From Ricinus communis (lineage: Eukaryota; Streptophyta; Magnoliopsida; Malpighiales; Euphorbiaceae), in assembly GCF_019578655.1 (NCBI RefSeq), contig NC_063257.1, forward strand, positions 21,452,001 through 21,516,000: a DNA stretch of 64,000 nt, read 5' to 3'. Made by a program: the position numbers and the translations under genes. Below the pieces are notes generated by a model. That model was not told the DNA's origin. It ran no database searches and was given only the letters and a program-made list of their open reading frames with translations. How positions within the stretch are numbered: position 1 is the first letter of the stretch; every line of letters starts with the position of its first letter. Of the stretch, positions 23,294-35,171 are shown piece by piece.

Positions 23294-24247
23294 GATGTGA
23301 CCAAGCCCAAGAGTCCATATACTTCAAGAGGCTAAGACCTTTTAGGCATCCAAGAAGGACTAATCACAAGATCAAGGGCCAAAAAGATGAAGGAAGCACT
23401 TGTTGGGCTTATTAAGAATATTAGGGCTCAAGACACTACAAGCCATGATGAGTCAACTGTAAAATCAAGTTCAAGACTTGTTAGCTTGATCCAATACCAA
23501 GGGGCTTGATTAATCCCAAATGGGCCTTAATTATTTAAATTAATAAGGCACTAAGGAAGCAAGTTAGGCCAATGAGGACTTAAGGAGCAAGCCCATGTTT
23601 TAAGTCCATGTGTGTGACCTCTTTAGGTAATTAGGGTTTCAACTTAAACTTGTTGACTAGTCAAGTCAACAAAGGGGGGGTGGCACCTTCTATTTTTTAT
23701 TTAGGAAAATCTCTTATTTATTTTATTTTATATAGGAAGTAATGATTTACTCCCTAAATGATTTATTTCCTTTCTTTCATTGCTTAATTATAGGGGACAC
23801 ATGATTGTTAGCTATTTAGGGATTTTATTTTATTTCTTATTTAGTTTAGGAAGTAATCTATTGTTTTATAAGTGATTTTTTCTTTTCTAGTATCATTCTA
23901 GGGTTGTAGGAGGCCTATAAATACCTTGTATTCGGCTACCTATTTCAATCAATCTTGTTTGAATTGTTTTCTTATCAATAAAGTGAGAGTTATATCTTTA
24001 CTTTGTTCTTTGTGAACTTTTTAAGTTATCTTGCATTGTTTGTAAATTCCTTGTCTTATCAATTTTCAAAACTTAATCTCTTAAGCTTTTGGAATTGTGG
24101 CGACATACATCTTCTTATAATTAAAGTTCTTGATTCCTTATAATAAAAAGGTTTTAGTTCCATCATCATAGATTTGAATTTGACGATCCTAAAGTTAGCA
24201 TCAGTTTTGATTTGGGTTCTATCTCTCTATAGATAGAGTTCACATCA
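23294..24247 (+). repeat. LTR of a tRNA-Met-primed element (G)
   Basis: It starts GGATGTGACC and ends GTTCACATCA. The ends are near-perfect inverses, so the original start was probably TGATGTGACC. It has a TATA box (TATAAATA, 23916-23923) and CAATAAAG downstream at about 23979, and is followed by a primer site. The left end coincides with the start of the C LTR fragment. No second LTR or coding region is present in the window. Confidence 0.8.
23916..23923 (+). promoter_or_regulatory. TATA box of LTR G
   Basis: TATAAATA in a GC-richer setting (GAGGCC before it), about 330 bases before the LTR end, is a plausible U3/R promoter. Confidence 0.55.
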
Positions 24248-24249
24248 TT

Positions 24250-24267
24250 TGGTATCAGAGCTTCGGC
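24250..24267 (+). other. Primer-binding site, initiator tRNA-Met type (G)
   Basis: TGGTATCAGAGCTTCGGC lies two bases after the LTR end. The first 12 bases match the initiator-tRNA-Met complement exactly. Confidence 0.88.
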
Positions 24268-24388
24268 TTCAAATCAGGTTTACTTATCTAATTTTCAATT
24301 CCTTGTTTGTTTTCTTCGGCTTCAAATCAGGTTTACTTATATAATTTTCAATTCCTTGTTTGTTTTCTTCGGCTTCAAATTAGGTTTC
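24261..24388 (+). repeat. 53-bp tandem repeat overlapping the primer site of G
   Basis: Units start with CTTCGGCTTCAAATCAGG at 24261, 24314 and 24367 (2.4 copies). The first overlaps the last bases of the primer site. Homology to C begins just after the third partial unit. Confidence 0.93.
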
Positions 24389-24391
24389 CTT

Positions 24392-25048
24392 GAGGGCTTG
24401 TTGGATTACCAGCACAGAGTCCCATAGACTATCAAGTGCTTAGCTCCTACTACCACGACTGCTCTAATCCAAATAAACATGCTTCGTACTCCACCACATT
24501 ATTGGTCACTTTATAGTTCAATCTCTTGGCTATTGGCAGTATTTCCCCTTTTGGTGTTATTAAAACTACTCCCAAGCCTGCACCTCTTGCATTCACAGCT
24601 CCATTAAAGTACATTTCCACTTTTGGATCTCGATTGCCCCTAGATTCTCATCAGGAAATTCCATATCCCAAAGGTCATCTTCTTCAATTTCATTCTAGGC
24701 TAGGAACTCAACTACAGTCCTATCCTTAACTACCTTCTCAATGATGTACTGAATGTTGAATTTTCTCTAGAGCATAACCACCTAGCCAGCTTTCATGTAA
24801 GAGATGAAGCTTCAAATAAGTACTTTAGAGAGTCTATCTTAAAAATTGCACTTAAAATAAGTACTTTAGATGGTCTATTTTAAAATTTTCCTGCACCTCA
24901 TAAGACTGAAAGTAGTGCCTCAACTTTCTTATAGCCTAAATCATGTTTAAGCATGTCTTTTCTATGAGGTTATACTTCGACTCATAAGGCAACAACTTCT
25001 TACTGAGGTAATAGACTGCATGCTCCATGTCATTGGGTCCGTACTATG
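24392..25048 (-). pseudogene. RNase H and second RNase H remnants, element C
   Basis: The minus strand is collinear with B 45115-45840 and A 16860-17520: remnants of the YLNKKLLPYESKYN and CLNMI segments, the aRH start and the GDS-LVIQQALK end, broken by many stops. A duplication of the AAATAAGTACTTTAGA segment occurs near 24810-24865. The domain is cut at 24392 by fragment G, so the integrase and aORF of C are absent. Confidence 0.7.
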
Positions 25049-26185
25049 CTACCATTGCCCTAATGCTAAATATAGGATCAGCAGCTTCATTGGATACTCT
25101 TTGATTTTGTCGAAGGCCTTTTGACATTGTTCATCCCACACAACGGGCTGATGCTTCCTCAAAAGCTTAAAGATAGGATCACTGATTATTGTGAGCTTGG
25201 AAATGATCTTACTACTGTATTGCAAGCGCCCTAAGAAACCCCTGACTTCTTTTTCTGTCTTCGTCGTTGCCATCACTTGAATAGCCTTTACCTTATTCAG
25301 ATTGAACTTTATGCCACGCTGAATCACTATGTGCCCTAATAGCTTCCCTGATGTAATTTTGAATACCTCTTCTTTGGTTTAAGTCTTAGGTTATACCTTT
25401 CCAATCACACTAAAAACTTATTAAGAGCCTAGAAGTGCCCTTCCCTTGTTTCAGACTTTACCATAATGTCATCAATATAGACTCCATCTCCTTATGCATC
25501 ATGTCATGAAAACAAGATAGTGGTTGCTCTCTAATAAGTTGCTCTCGCGTTCTTTAGTCCAAACGACATAACCTTGTAGCAGTACGTCCCCCACTCGGTG
25601 ATAAACAGTATCTTCAGCTTATCCACCGTTGCTATCATGATCTAATTGTACCCAAAAAAACCCGTTTGTAAAAAAGTACATCGCATTAAAAGCGACATTG
25701 TCAACTATTACATCTATGTGGCGAAGAGGAAAGTCATCCCTGGGGCATGCCTTATTTAAGTCCTGGTAATCCACGCACCTTCAGACCCTACCATCCTTCT
25801 TCAGGACTGGAATAATGTTTACCAGCCATTCGGGGTTGTCAACCACATCGAGGAAATTGCCTGTAACTTGCTTAGCAACCTCTTCTCAGATTTTCTCTGC
25901 CCATTTCGGCCTCAGTCTTCTCATCTTTTATTTGACTGGCTTGATATGCGGATGAGTCGAGATATGGTGCTTTGCTACTTTCCTATCTAGACCTGGCAAG
26001 TCGTTATAAGACCAAGCAAATACCACTTTTTTTCCTATTATTTTCTCAAATTCTCTCCTCTCTTTAGGAGTTATATCATGAGTTATCAAAATGTTCTGCA
26101 GATTTGCATCTGTACCTAAATTAAATGAATCAATTTGTATGGAATTGATGTCAAACATACACATGTCATGATTATCAAATTGCAC
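25049..26185 (-). pseudogene. Reverse transcriptase with upstream segment, element C
   Basis: In minus-strand order: FNLGTDANLQNILITHDITP, KERREFEKIIGKKVVFAWSY and HHISTHPHIKPVK (RT-upstream region), then after a stop WLVNIIPVLKKDGRV and CVDYQDLNKACPRDDFPLRH (fingers), IDVIVDNVAFNAMYFF, WGTYCYKVMSFGLKNARATY, catalytic box VYIDDIMVKS (about 25455-25485), and KTEKEVRGFLGRLQYSSKII with a LRKHQPVVWDEQCQKAFDKI thumb. YIDD replaces YVDD. It is not functional. Confidence 0.85.
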
Positions 26186-27300
26186 ACTAACATTAGGAAA
26201 AAATCATACAAGTAAGCAAAATTGTTCATATCATTGAACTTGGAATGGAAAGAAACATCATCCTCATAAATGCCGGATGTTATTACATCGTCATCATAAA
26301 AAACATTAATAATATTATTTTCAATAAGAGCAGCTAGTTCCTCTTGGCTTATCTTCTATGGCTGAGCGGTGAACTCTCCTAGCTTCAGCTCTCTTGTCAA
26401 TAATTAGGTTTTTAAAAATCTTAAACCCTGGTACATCAGTCTCAGCTACGTTAACATGTTCAGGCTCTCTAGAGTAGGACTTGTACTCCTAGACAAACAC
26501 GTCTTTTAGAGTCTTACCCTTTGGTTTGCCCTCGTCTTCCTCTTCGAAATAACCTAATCCTCATCGGGTCTTGTAACCTCTAAAGTCCGGCAGCTCCGTG
26601 GTACCTTATTGATTCTTACCCAGTCCTATTCCAGGCATGAAATTCATCCTCTTGAACATGCTAGCTACTTTAGGATCTATGTAGTCCTCATAGAGAATAA
26701 CAACTTGGAATCCAGTAGGGGCATCCATCTCCTGGACGGCTTATTGGATTATTGAGAAAACCTTACCATCTTGGGTGTTGATGGTGATGATCTCACCTGC
26801 ATTAAGGTATTTTACCTTCTGATGTACTGTGGAAAGGACTCCTCATAGGGCATGGAACCATGGCCTTCCTAATAATAGTGCAAAAGTTACTGGGATGTCT
26901 AGGATGGTGAACTCCATTGAGGGTTTAATAGGACCCGTCTTCACTAGTGCTGAAAACATTCCTTCCGCATCTCTTTTTGTCTCATCATAGGCCCTTATAA
27001 CCATATCTGATGGTTTTAGGTCCTTCACAATCATCCCTAGTTTAGGGAGTATGCAGAATGACATACGTTGATGGTTGACTTGTCATCTACCATCAAACAT
27101 GGGGTCCTCTTCACTTTGTCTTCTACTGCTATGTAGAGGGCCTTATTGTGGTCTCTTCCCTTAAGTGGTAGGTCTTCATCCGAGAAGGTGATCATCCCGG
27201 TGGTCTTGTCAGTTACTATTTTGCTCATCTCGTCGGGAGTAGCCACTTTGCTAACACTTATAATAGACAAGGCCTAAATCAGAGCCTTTCTGTGGTCCAA
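26186..27300 (-). pseudogene. Aspartic protease and linker, element C
   Basis: The minus strand reads KALYIAVEDKVKRTPCLMVD followed by DKSTINVCHSAYSLN. The catalytic D-[TS]-G position, DDGSGLNVCP in B (about 47560-47590), is here DDKST, so the Gly is replaced by Lys. LGMIVKDLKPSDMVIRAYDE, FTILDIPVTFALLLGRPWFH (the ALLLGRPW flap/C-terminal motif) and a linker with GLGYFEEEDEGK follow. Stops lie between segments. Confidence 0.8.
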
Positions 27301-29441
27301 CAAATGCATCAACAGTTCTCAGACATCGGTTTTCTTCTTCTCTTTCCTCCACCATTCTAATAACTCAGCATCCCCGTTTTCAGGTGCTTCCTTATCTTTC
27401 TTCAGCTCTTGTACCCCAGCTTCATTACCTTTACCCGCTGGCTCAGTTTTAGCATCGCTATCTGCCCAGATATCCTTGACCTTGGCATCTTGGACTTCAC
27501 ACTCATCCCTAAAGCTGACTTCTTTTCCCCTTCTTTCTAAACCTGTAGGAGATAAGGTTCATAAGTAGCTTGATCGTTGTCTGATTCCCAAGAACTTGGC
27601 ACAATATCCTCAATTTGAACGTCGGCCGAAGGAGGCCTCAAATATCATACCTTGAAGTCAGATTTGCTCGATGGCTACCCTAGCAGGTGTTCATACTCAT
27701 ATCGAGAAAGTTGCCCAACCTCCTATTCTCTAGAGTCAATTAAGTATTGAATCTCGTGCTTAAGACGGTTGTACTGGTCCGTCATATGCCCGAAAGCTTG
27801 GTAATACTCAGAATACTAACCATTGTGTGGCTTAGGACTGTCTTTTGAAGATTAGGGCTTAAGCTTCCCGCTCCATTTTAAGTGTCGGAACACTATGGAT
27901 AATGGTGCCCCCAGCACGGTGAAGGCTCTTTATGGGCCTTCTGGTTTGGCTTCTGGCTCGGGTTGGGGTATATCTACGAAAGAGTTCTTGATCTCCTCTT
28001 CGCTGAAGTCAAGGTTGATTATGGGCACTTGGTTTGGGGGTGGTGTGTTATTGTAGTTTGGTAAGGGGTTTCTTCTAGTGCTGGGTTGGTTAGGATCAGT
28101 GAGCTTTCCGGCATCTATAAGGTCTTGGATTTCATATTTTAGCCGGATGCAGTTGTTAATATGGTGGCCAGGTGCTTGGTGGAATTTACAATAGGTGTTA
28201 AGCTTGTATACAGGTGCATTAAGGTTTGGTGGGTTCTTGAGGGAAGTAGGTTAGAGCATTGCCATTCTCTACCAATCTCTCAAAGATCTTAGATAGAGGT
28301 TATTTGATGTTGGAGAACTTCCTTGGTTGTTGCACAACATTCACATCTAGGGTCCTGCTGCCTCTAGCCTAGTAGTTTGCCCTTCCACCAGTTCTCACAG
28401 TATTTTTTTTATCGTTCTCAATTTTCTCGACCTATAGCCCATCATTGTACAGATCCATGAAGGTTTTCAGGTTCATCATCAATAACCAACCCATCCTAGA
28501 AGAACGTTTTAGACCACCATATGAACTTGGTCCTTTTTAGAGGGTTTGTTCTTCATCACTCCTGCCTTATTCCTCATTTTGGTCAAGAAATCAGAGAAGG
28601 ACTCATTTGGCTTATGCTTGCTAGATTTAAGATCCCTAATTGACACTTCCAAATGAGTGTTGTAGTCATACTTCTTGACAAAAGAATTGCATAAATCGCG
28701 CTATTAAGCTTCGGCAGATTTTTTTCGGACTGTGCTACCAGTTGATAGCGGGCCCATCAAGTGACAACACAAATAGCTTGACAATCTAGGTCCTGCCCAA
28801 TTGAGTTGTCCCCATGAGAGTTACATACTGCTTCAGATGAAGCTCACCAGTCCCGTTGAACTTGTTTATCTCGAGCATTCTGAACTTCGTAGGTAGCTTG
28901 TCTTCTCCCGTTAAAATTGGCTCCTCGAAATCATAAGTAGGATCCAAACCTTTGATTTCCATCATACTCTGCATTTTGTCAAGCTGGGCACTCAGGCCAC
29001 TCACAACTTCATTTGTGGCAAGGGTAGTCTCCCTCTTAGCTTGGTCTAGCATGAAGTCATTAAAGTCTTAAAAATTCTGGGGTACTCCCTTTCTAGCTGG
29101 GTCTTCAACATTAGCATTGGTTGCGACAGTAATAGTCTCACTAGCAACCATAGCCAGGCCAATAGCAAAAGGGTGATTAACTAGCACAATTGGAGCAGGA
29201 GGTGGGAATTGGTTTGCAGCCATCCCAGCTAAGAGTTGCTAGAGCTCTTCCGACTCACACCCCTCAGATTGTCAATGACATCGTTCTTGAGGATCTTGAC
29301 GTCCTATTCATTAGCTCTCTCGTTGGCCATCTCTTCGGTAGCTTGGCGTCTTGGTCTTTCAAGGTGCTTTAACACAGCTCAAATTCTTCGAGAAATAGTC
29401 ACTCTTTCTAACCTCCCACTGTCTTGCCTCTTCCAACCCAC
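27301..29441 (-). pseudogene. gag remnant, Tat-like element C
   Basis: The codon in the place of the initiator is GTG (29441-29439). Segments: LDQAKRETTLATNEVVSGLS, GLDPTYDFEEPILTGEDKLP and GELHLKQYVTLMGTTQLGRT (28786-29052), then a first zinc-knuckle-like motif YCKFHQAPGHHINNC (about 28150-28195), a Pro/Asn spacer and FSEEEIKNSFVDIPQPEPE. The second knuckle is damaged: YSEYYQAFGHMTDQY, where B has YCEYHQVFGHVMDQC. Zinc binding there would be lost. Stops occur throughout. Confidence 0.82.
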
Positions 29442-30144
29442 AGGAGAATCTATATGGATAAAAAACAAAGGTTAGTATGATGCATGTGATGCATAAAATG
29501 CACGATGAACATGCAATGCATAAAGACAGGAAAAAGAAGAGGTTAGCACACACAATAGTATACAATTCATCCTTCTAACCTTATTACTTCTGCACACGGT
29601 TCATGGTGAGTCTTTCTTCCCTAAGTTTTTGGGTTTGGGCTTTCTATCAATAGGGAATAATAAGTCTGATGCGAATGCCATAAGCTCTCAAAGCAGATTT
29701 AAACAAACAAGATAGTGTTTTGGGCCTAGACCTAGTTCCACATTCTCGGGTCAAGGCCCTTCAATATTTGGGCTTAAGATACTTAGAAGGAAAAACACCT
29801 TATATAGCAATCAACAAGGTTCCTAAAAGAGATTATTACAGTCATTACCATGAGCTGAGTCTTGGGTAAGGATAAAAGGCTCCCATAAGTAAAAACTATT
29901 CTTCCTTGGCTCTTCCCCCCACTCAAGGGTCCATACGATGAAGGAAGTTCACTCATTACTTATTAGTGATGGTTAGCCAGTGTCATAATTCTAAGGTTTG
30001 AGTGGAACTAAAGAACCACTAGCTGACGCCATCAAGGCTATAGGAACCAAAGTGTATAGTATGTGAAAATAGTGTAGTGATGCAAGAATAATCTGTTAAA
30101 AAATAAAATTAAAGACAAACATATACTAGAATCAGCTTCTCTTA
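29442..30144 (-). other. Untranslated leader of element C
   Basis: Collinear in reverse with the leader of A (12220-12959) and of B (49993-50637). No coding sequence. Confidence 0.72.
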
Positions 30145-30162
30145 TCCCTAGTGGAGTCGCCA
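30145..30162 (-). other. Primer-binding site, tRNA-Arg type (element C)
   Basis: The minus strand reads TGGCGACTCCACTAGGGA, one base after the LTR end (CCCACA). It matches the complement of the 3' end of plant tRNA-Arg (ACG) except for one or two bases, and is the best preserved of the three Tat copies. Confidence 0.85.
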
Positions 30163-30163
30163 T

Positions 30164-32317
30164 TGTGGGCGGCGGTTTGGGGCACGCACCCAAGTACATT
30201 TAGTGACGACAGCACTGTAAGGCTTTTCAACCTAATCGGTAACATGCTAAGTAGTCACTCAGACTAGCGCAGAGATGGAAGTCGCCATACGGGTAATCAC
30301 CAGACACTTTTACAAATGAGTAGCATTTCTTATACTTCATAAGGAAGCTTATGCCATAAAATCCAGAGATGGATTTGGAAGCCAACTTCCTTATGTGTAT
30401 ATTAGTCTTTAATTTTATTATTTAATAAATTATTCCTATTAACACAAGTAGTTCATACACAGCTATACCAGATAACAGACATAATTTACCTAGCTCCACC
30501 CATTTTATTCAAGCCTAACTCATATTTAGAGTTATTAGTCTAAACCCATTTCGGTACTAAGGGTAGGCTGATAACCCACAGCGAAAGGCATTCTACCCAT
30601 TTACTAATTAATTATGTATATAGCCCAATTACAAATTACGCTTTTGATTTCCAACCTTTAGGCCTAATGGACTACTTATTATGACAAGACCCATTCTGTG
30701 TGAATCTAATTTTAATAAAGTCAAATCCTAACTAAGACATGCCAAGGCCCACTAGGTTTACTTCAGTTTTAGAGTTTTAAACCTAATTAATGTTGATTAA
30801 CCTATTAGATTACAATGTTCATGTTAGGTCAAATTTTAAATATAAGTCTATGTGGCCCCTTTTAATTAATTAATCATATAACACATATTTAATCATACAA
30901 TAAGCAAAATAAACAAAATAAGATGCACGAAATAAACCTAACTATTACAACCCGTCCTACAACTAAAACTGCAAAGAAAAAGTCCTAAAAATCTAATACA
31001 GTACACAAAATACATCAGAACTCGACAAAAGCCAAAATGTTGCACTGTCGATCAGTATTAGGCATAGAGCTGATCAGCTCTAGGGGTTCCAGGTAGGTTT
31101 TTTGATTCATTAGCATATTCCTTGCATCTCCAGAGCCAATTTCCACATGTAGAGAGAGTAAAAATCAATTAGATATGAAAGAAATAAAATAAAAAATAAA
31201 ATAGAAACAACATAAATCAATCGATTGATCAAAAACCTTAAAAACTAATAAAAAACCTAGAGACTAAAAAGTGCGGTAAACAAAGATGGCAAACTAATCA
31301 TGTAATTCTAATAAACATATTTAATTACTCAATCATAATCATTAAACCTATGCATGTTTCTAATCGGACTAAAAATTCTAATTGGAAAAATTATCAAATT
31401 CAAAATCCTAATATTCTTATTATTAGATTTCAAAACCTAATTAACTAATAACATGCAGATCCACAAGAAACTCTAATATAATCATATTAATCATCAAAAA
31501 TAACAGTAACCATAATCATGTGTCAAAAACATAAAAAAAAAAGGCAAAGAAATCAGTTTAGGATGATGATGGATGCATATTTTGAGGAACCCTCAGTTTC
31601 TCACCGTAATTGATGGTTCTGCGAGTCTCAAGTGATGAGGATGCAGTTGAATCAAAATTTTGCTCGGAACCTAGTGCTAGATGTGTGGTTGAAAATCTTA
31701 TGTCGACTAAAAATGTTTCCGAAAAGGATTCTTTCTTGAATGGCCTTCTTTCTTAGTGTTTCTTGAGTCTTTTGCCTAATAAAGAATGAAAAATTTATTC
31801 TCTCTGTTTCTCTCTTGTTTTTCTCTCTAAGTGTCCTCCTCAAAACTCTAGATGCCTCCTTTTATTTTTAGAGGCAGGGTTTCAAAGGAAACCTTAAAAG
31901 AAACAATAATCTCTATTTTTAGAAAAAAATAGGTTGATAAATATCCAAATTTAATTCTAAAATCTTCTAAAATCTGTATTTGGACATAAAATCATAAAGA
32001 ATAAAATGACATTGAAGTGAAAAAGCCCCAATTAGCATTGTCTAGAGCCAATTGGCTCTACACAAGGAAAGTTTAAGAAAAAAATTGCAATTAGGTCCTA
32101 AATTTATGAAATCCCTCATTTTGACCCTCGAATTTTATTTTTCTTGACCATTGAGTCCAAATTGATTTTAGAAAAGGTAATTCCAGCTAGATTAACCTCA
32201 ACCCTAATCTCAGATTCGCCCATCCTTTATCTCTCGGGACCCGAGAAGGCAGTAACTTTCATCATAGGGTTTTCAATAATTCCCTCAATGTTTAGATCCG
32301 AAAAAAGGGTGTTGAAA
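30164..32317 (-). repeat. 5' LTR of Tat-like element C
   Basis: The minus-strand start near 32317 is a degenerate TGTCAGCACCC (TTTCAACACCC) and the end is CCCACA at 30164, about 2154 bp. It has palindromes at 31045-31082 and about 32045. It is homologous along its length to the LTRs of A and B. The strip flanking its start (32318 on) belongs to element A. Confidence 0.88.
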
Positions 32318-32591
32318 ATATATATATGGTGGGAGGGGCAAAAATATCATTAGGTCCTCGACCTACCAAAACCGTGTTTTAGTCCAAAAAGTTGGTGCAA
32401 GTCCTTAAGAGAAATGTAGAAGGCCAGTTGGCATCTCGAAGTGGAAGTTTCCTGAAAATTACAAGTTTGGTCCTTGACCCATCAAAATTACACTTTAGTC
32501 CTTGAGTGAGTCAAACACTAGTAGCTTTCAGAAAAGCGTCAAAATGAATTAGACTGTACCCCGAGGGTGGAAATTCTAACCAAAAGTACCT
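32318..32591 (-). other. Displaced strip of element A (aORF upstream region)
   Basis: The reverse complement is collinear with 35255-35530 in B: ACTTTTGGTTAGAATTTCC, ACTAAAGTGTAATTTTGATG, CACCAACTTTTTGGACTAAA and the TATA-like CATATATATA. It lies between the LTRs of C and B with no other explanation, which identifies it as A sequence between two nested insertions. The last five bases (TACCT, 32587-32591) are one TSD copy of B. Confidence 0.82.
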
Positions 32592-34838
32592 TGTGGGCGA
32601 GGGTTTTGAGCGTGCACCCAAGTGTCTTTATCGACTACGGCACCGTAAGGCTTTTCAACCTAATCAGGAACACGCTAACTAATCATTGGGACTAGCACGA
32701 AGATAGGAGTCGCCTTTCAGGTAATCACCGTAATACTTTTACTAATGAGTGGCATTTGTTAGATTCCATAAGAAAGCTTATGCCACAAAATTTAGAGATG
32801 AATCCAGAAGCCAACTGCCTTATTTGTATATATTAGTCTTTAATTTTATTGTTTAACAAATTATTTTCTATAAACACAAGCAGTTCATACACATACATAC
32901 CAAATAACACACATAATTTACCTAGATCTAATCCATTTTATTGAAGCCCAGCCCACATTAGAGTTGTTATCTAAATTACTAATTAATTATGTATACGGCT
33001 CAATTAATCTAGCCCATTTACAAATTATGCTTTTGATTTTCAACCTTTTAGGCCTAATGGCCAACTTATTATGACAAGGCTCGTTCTGTGTGAACTTAAT
33101 TCTAATAAAGCCCAATCCTAACTAAGACATGCCAAGGCCCATTAAGTATACTTCAATTTTAGAGTTTAAGCTCAATTAATGTTGATTAACCTATTGGACT
33201 ATAGTTTTCATGTTGGGTCCAATTTTAGCCCTAAGTCTATATGGCCATTTTTTAGTTAATCAATCACACAACACATATTTAATCATACTGTAAGCAAAAA
33301 TAAGCAAAATAAGATACATGAAATAAATCTACCTATTACAACCCGGTCTACAACTAAAATTGCAAATAAATAAAGAAACCTAAAACCTAATATAATACAC
33401 AAAACTGATAAAGATACATCAAAACTCAATAAAAAGCAAAAAATTGGAACTATTATGCATAGAGCCGATCGGCATTGGACATAGAGCTAATCGGCTCTAG
33501 GGTTTCTAGTTACTTTTTTTTTAATTTCAATATATTCCTCATGTCCCCAAAGCCGATTTTCACATGAATAGAGGGTAAAAATCGATTAGATATGAATAAA
33601 ATAAGAATTAAATAGAAACAACAGAAATCAATCAATTGATCCAAAACCCTAAAAAAACTAATACAAAACCCCATAAAATAAAAGTCCAGTAAACAAAGTA
33701 AATTAATCATATAATCCTGTTAAACATATTTAGTTACTGAATCATAATGAAAATATAAATCGAATCATTAATCATATGCATGTAACTAAATCAGATTCAA
33801 AACCCTAATTGGCAATATTATCAATATTCAAAACCCTAATATTCTTATTATTAGATTTCAAAATTCAAAAAATTAAAAAACATGCGGATTCATAAGAAAC
33901 CATAATCTAATCATTTTAACCATAGAAATACAACCATAACAGTGATCCTAATCATGTTTCTAAAAGAAATAAAATAATAAAAAAAATAGAAAAAAAAACC
34001 AATTTAAGATGATGATAGATGTATTTTTGGGGGAACCCTCAGGTTGTCACTGTAGTTAATGGTTCTGCGAGTCTCAGGTGATAAAGATGCAGTTGAATCA
34101 AAGACTAGTAGGGAATCTAGTGCTGGATCGATTAAAGAAAGGTTCCAAAAAATAGTTCTTGCTTCAGTTGCCTTTTTTCTTACTGACATAAATCTTCTGC
34201 CTAATGAAGAATGGTAGTTGTTTCCTTTCTTTCTTTTCTCAATATTAGCTTCTGTACTCTTTGTTTCTCTTTTTGCTTTTTCCCTTTTTCTCTCTGTTGG
34301 TTCCTGTTAACCCTAACCTTAGATACCTGATTCTATTTATAGAGGTAGGGTTCAAAGAAAATCCTAAAGGAAATAATAATTTTAGATCTTTCTAAAAAAT
34401 AATTGGTAAATATCTAAATTTAGTTCTTTAAATTTAAATTAATATCATTAAAAATATTATCGTCATAAACCTTCTAGAATCTGTATCTAGACGTAAAATC
34501 ATCAAGAAAAATGATATCAGAGTGAAAAAGCGGCAATTGGCACTATTCAAAGTCGATGGGCTCTGTATAAAGCCGATTGGCTCTATATAAAGGAAGTTCA
34601 AAAATTTGCAATTAGGTCCTTGAATTTGTGAAATCTCTTATTTTGACCCTCAAACTTTATTTTTCTTGACAATTGGGTCCAAATTGATTTTAAAGAGATA
34701 ATTGTGGCTGGATTAACCTCAGCCCTAATCTTGGATTCGCCCGTCCTCCTACTTTTAAGACTCGAGAAGGTAGTAACTTTCATCATAGGGTTTTTCATAA
34801 TTCCCTTAATATCTAAATCTGGAAAAGGGATGCTGACA
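32592..34838 (-). repeat. 3' LTR of element B
   Basis: The minus-strand start is TGTCAGCATCCCTTTTCC (34838) and the end CCCACA (32592), 2247 bp. Palindrome pairs lie at about 33462/33484 and 34550/34570. It lacks the 145-bp duplication seen in the 5' LTR. Confidence 0.92.
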
Positions 34839-35000
34839 AATACTCCTGGTTTGTCAAAATTTATAAGCATGCAATGCATTTAAATAAATTGAGACAAATC
34901 ATAAATATCAAGAATATTTCTATGAGCTGTAGAAGCTATGCCTCGTAAGCTCTAACTTTGATCGTTGATTTGGTGTGGGGCCCATGCCCGATTGAATTTC

Positions 35001-35086
35001 AAGGACTTCGCCTGCTTAGGTTGAAGGCTTCGCCTACTTAGGTCGAAGACTTTGCCTGCTTAGGTTGAGGACTTCGGTTGCTATTT
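35001..35086 (+). repeat. 22-23-bp minisatellite (about 3.7 units)
   Basis: Units of the type AAGGACTTCGCCTGCTTAGG begin at 35001, 35024, 35046 and 35068. The homologous array in A is at about 53150-53215 on the opposite strand. Confidence 0.88.
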
Positions 35087-35087
35087 G

Positions 35088-35171
35088 AGAACCATACCCA
35101 TTGATTTAGGAGCCATGCCTATTGATCTAGGAACCATGCCCGTTGAACTGGGAACTATGCCTATTGAATTG
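35088..35171 (+). repeat. 21-bp minisatellite, 4 units
   Basis: Units of the type GGAACCATGCCCATTGATTT begin at 35088, 35109, 35130 and 35151. The period is a multiple of 3, so a short frame with a seven-residue repeat (MPIDLGT-like) is open across it (35085-35288), but there is no reason to think it is translated. Confidence 0.9.

Noticed and set aside
22946..32317. TSD of element C
   Set aside because: The 3' LTR is truncated at about 22950, so the partner of ATATA at 32318-32322 is gone.
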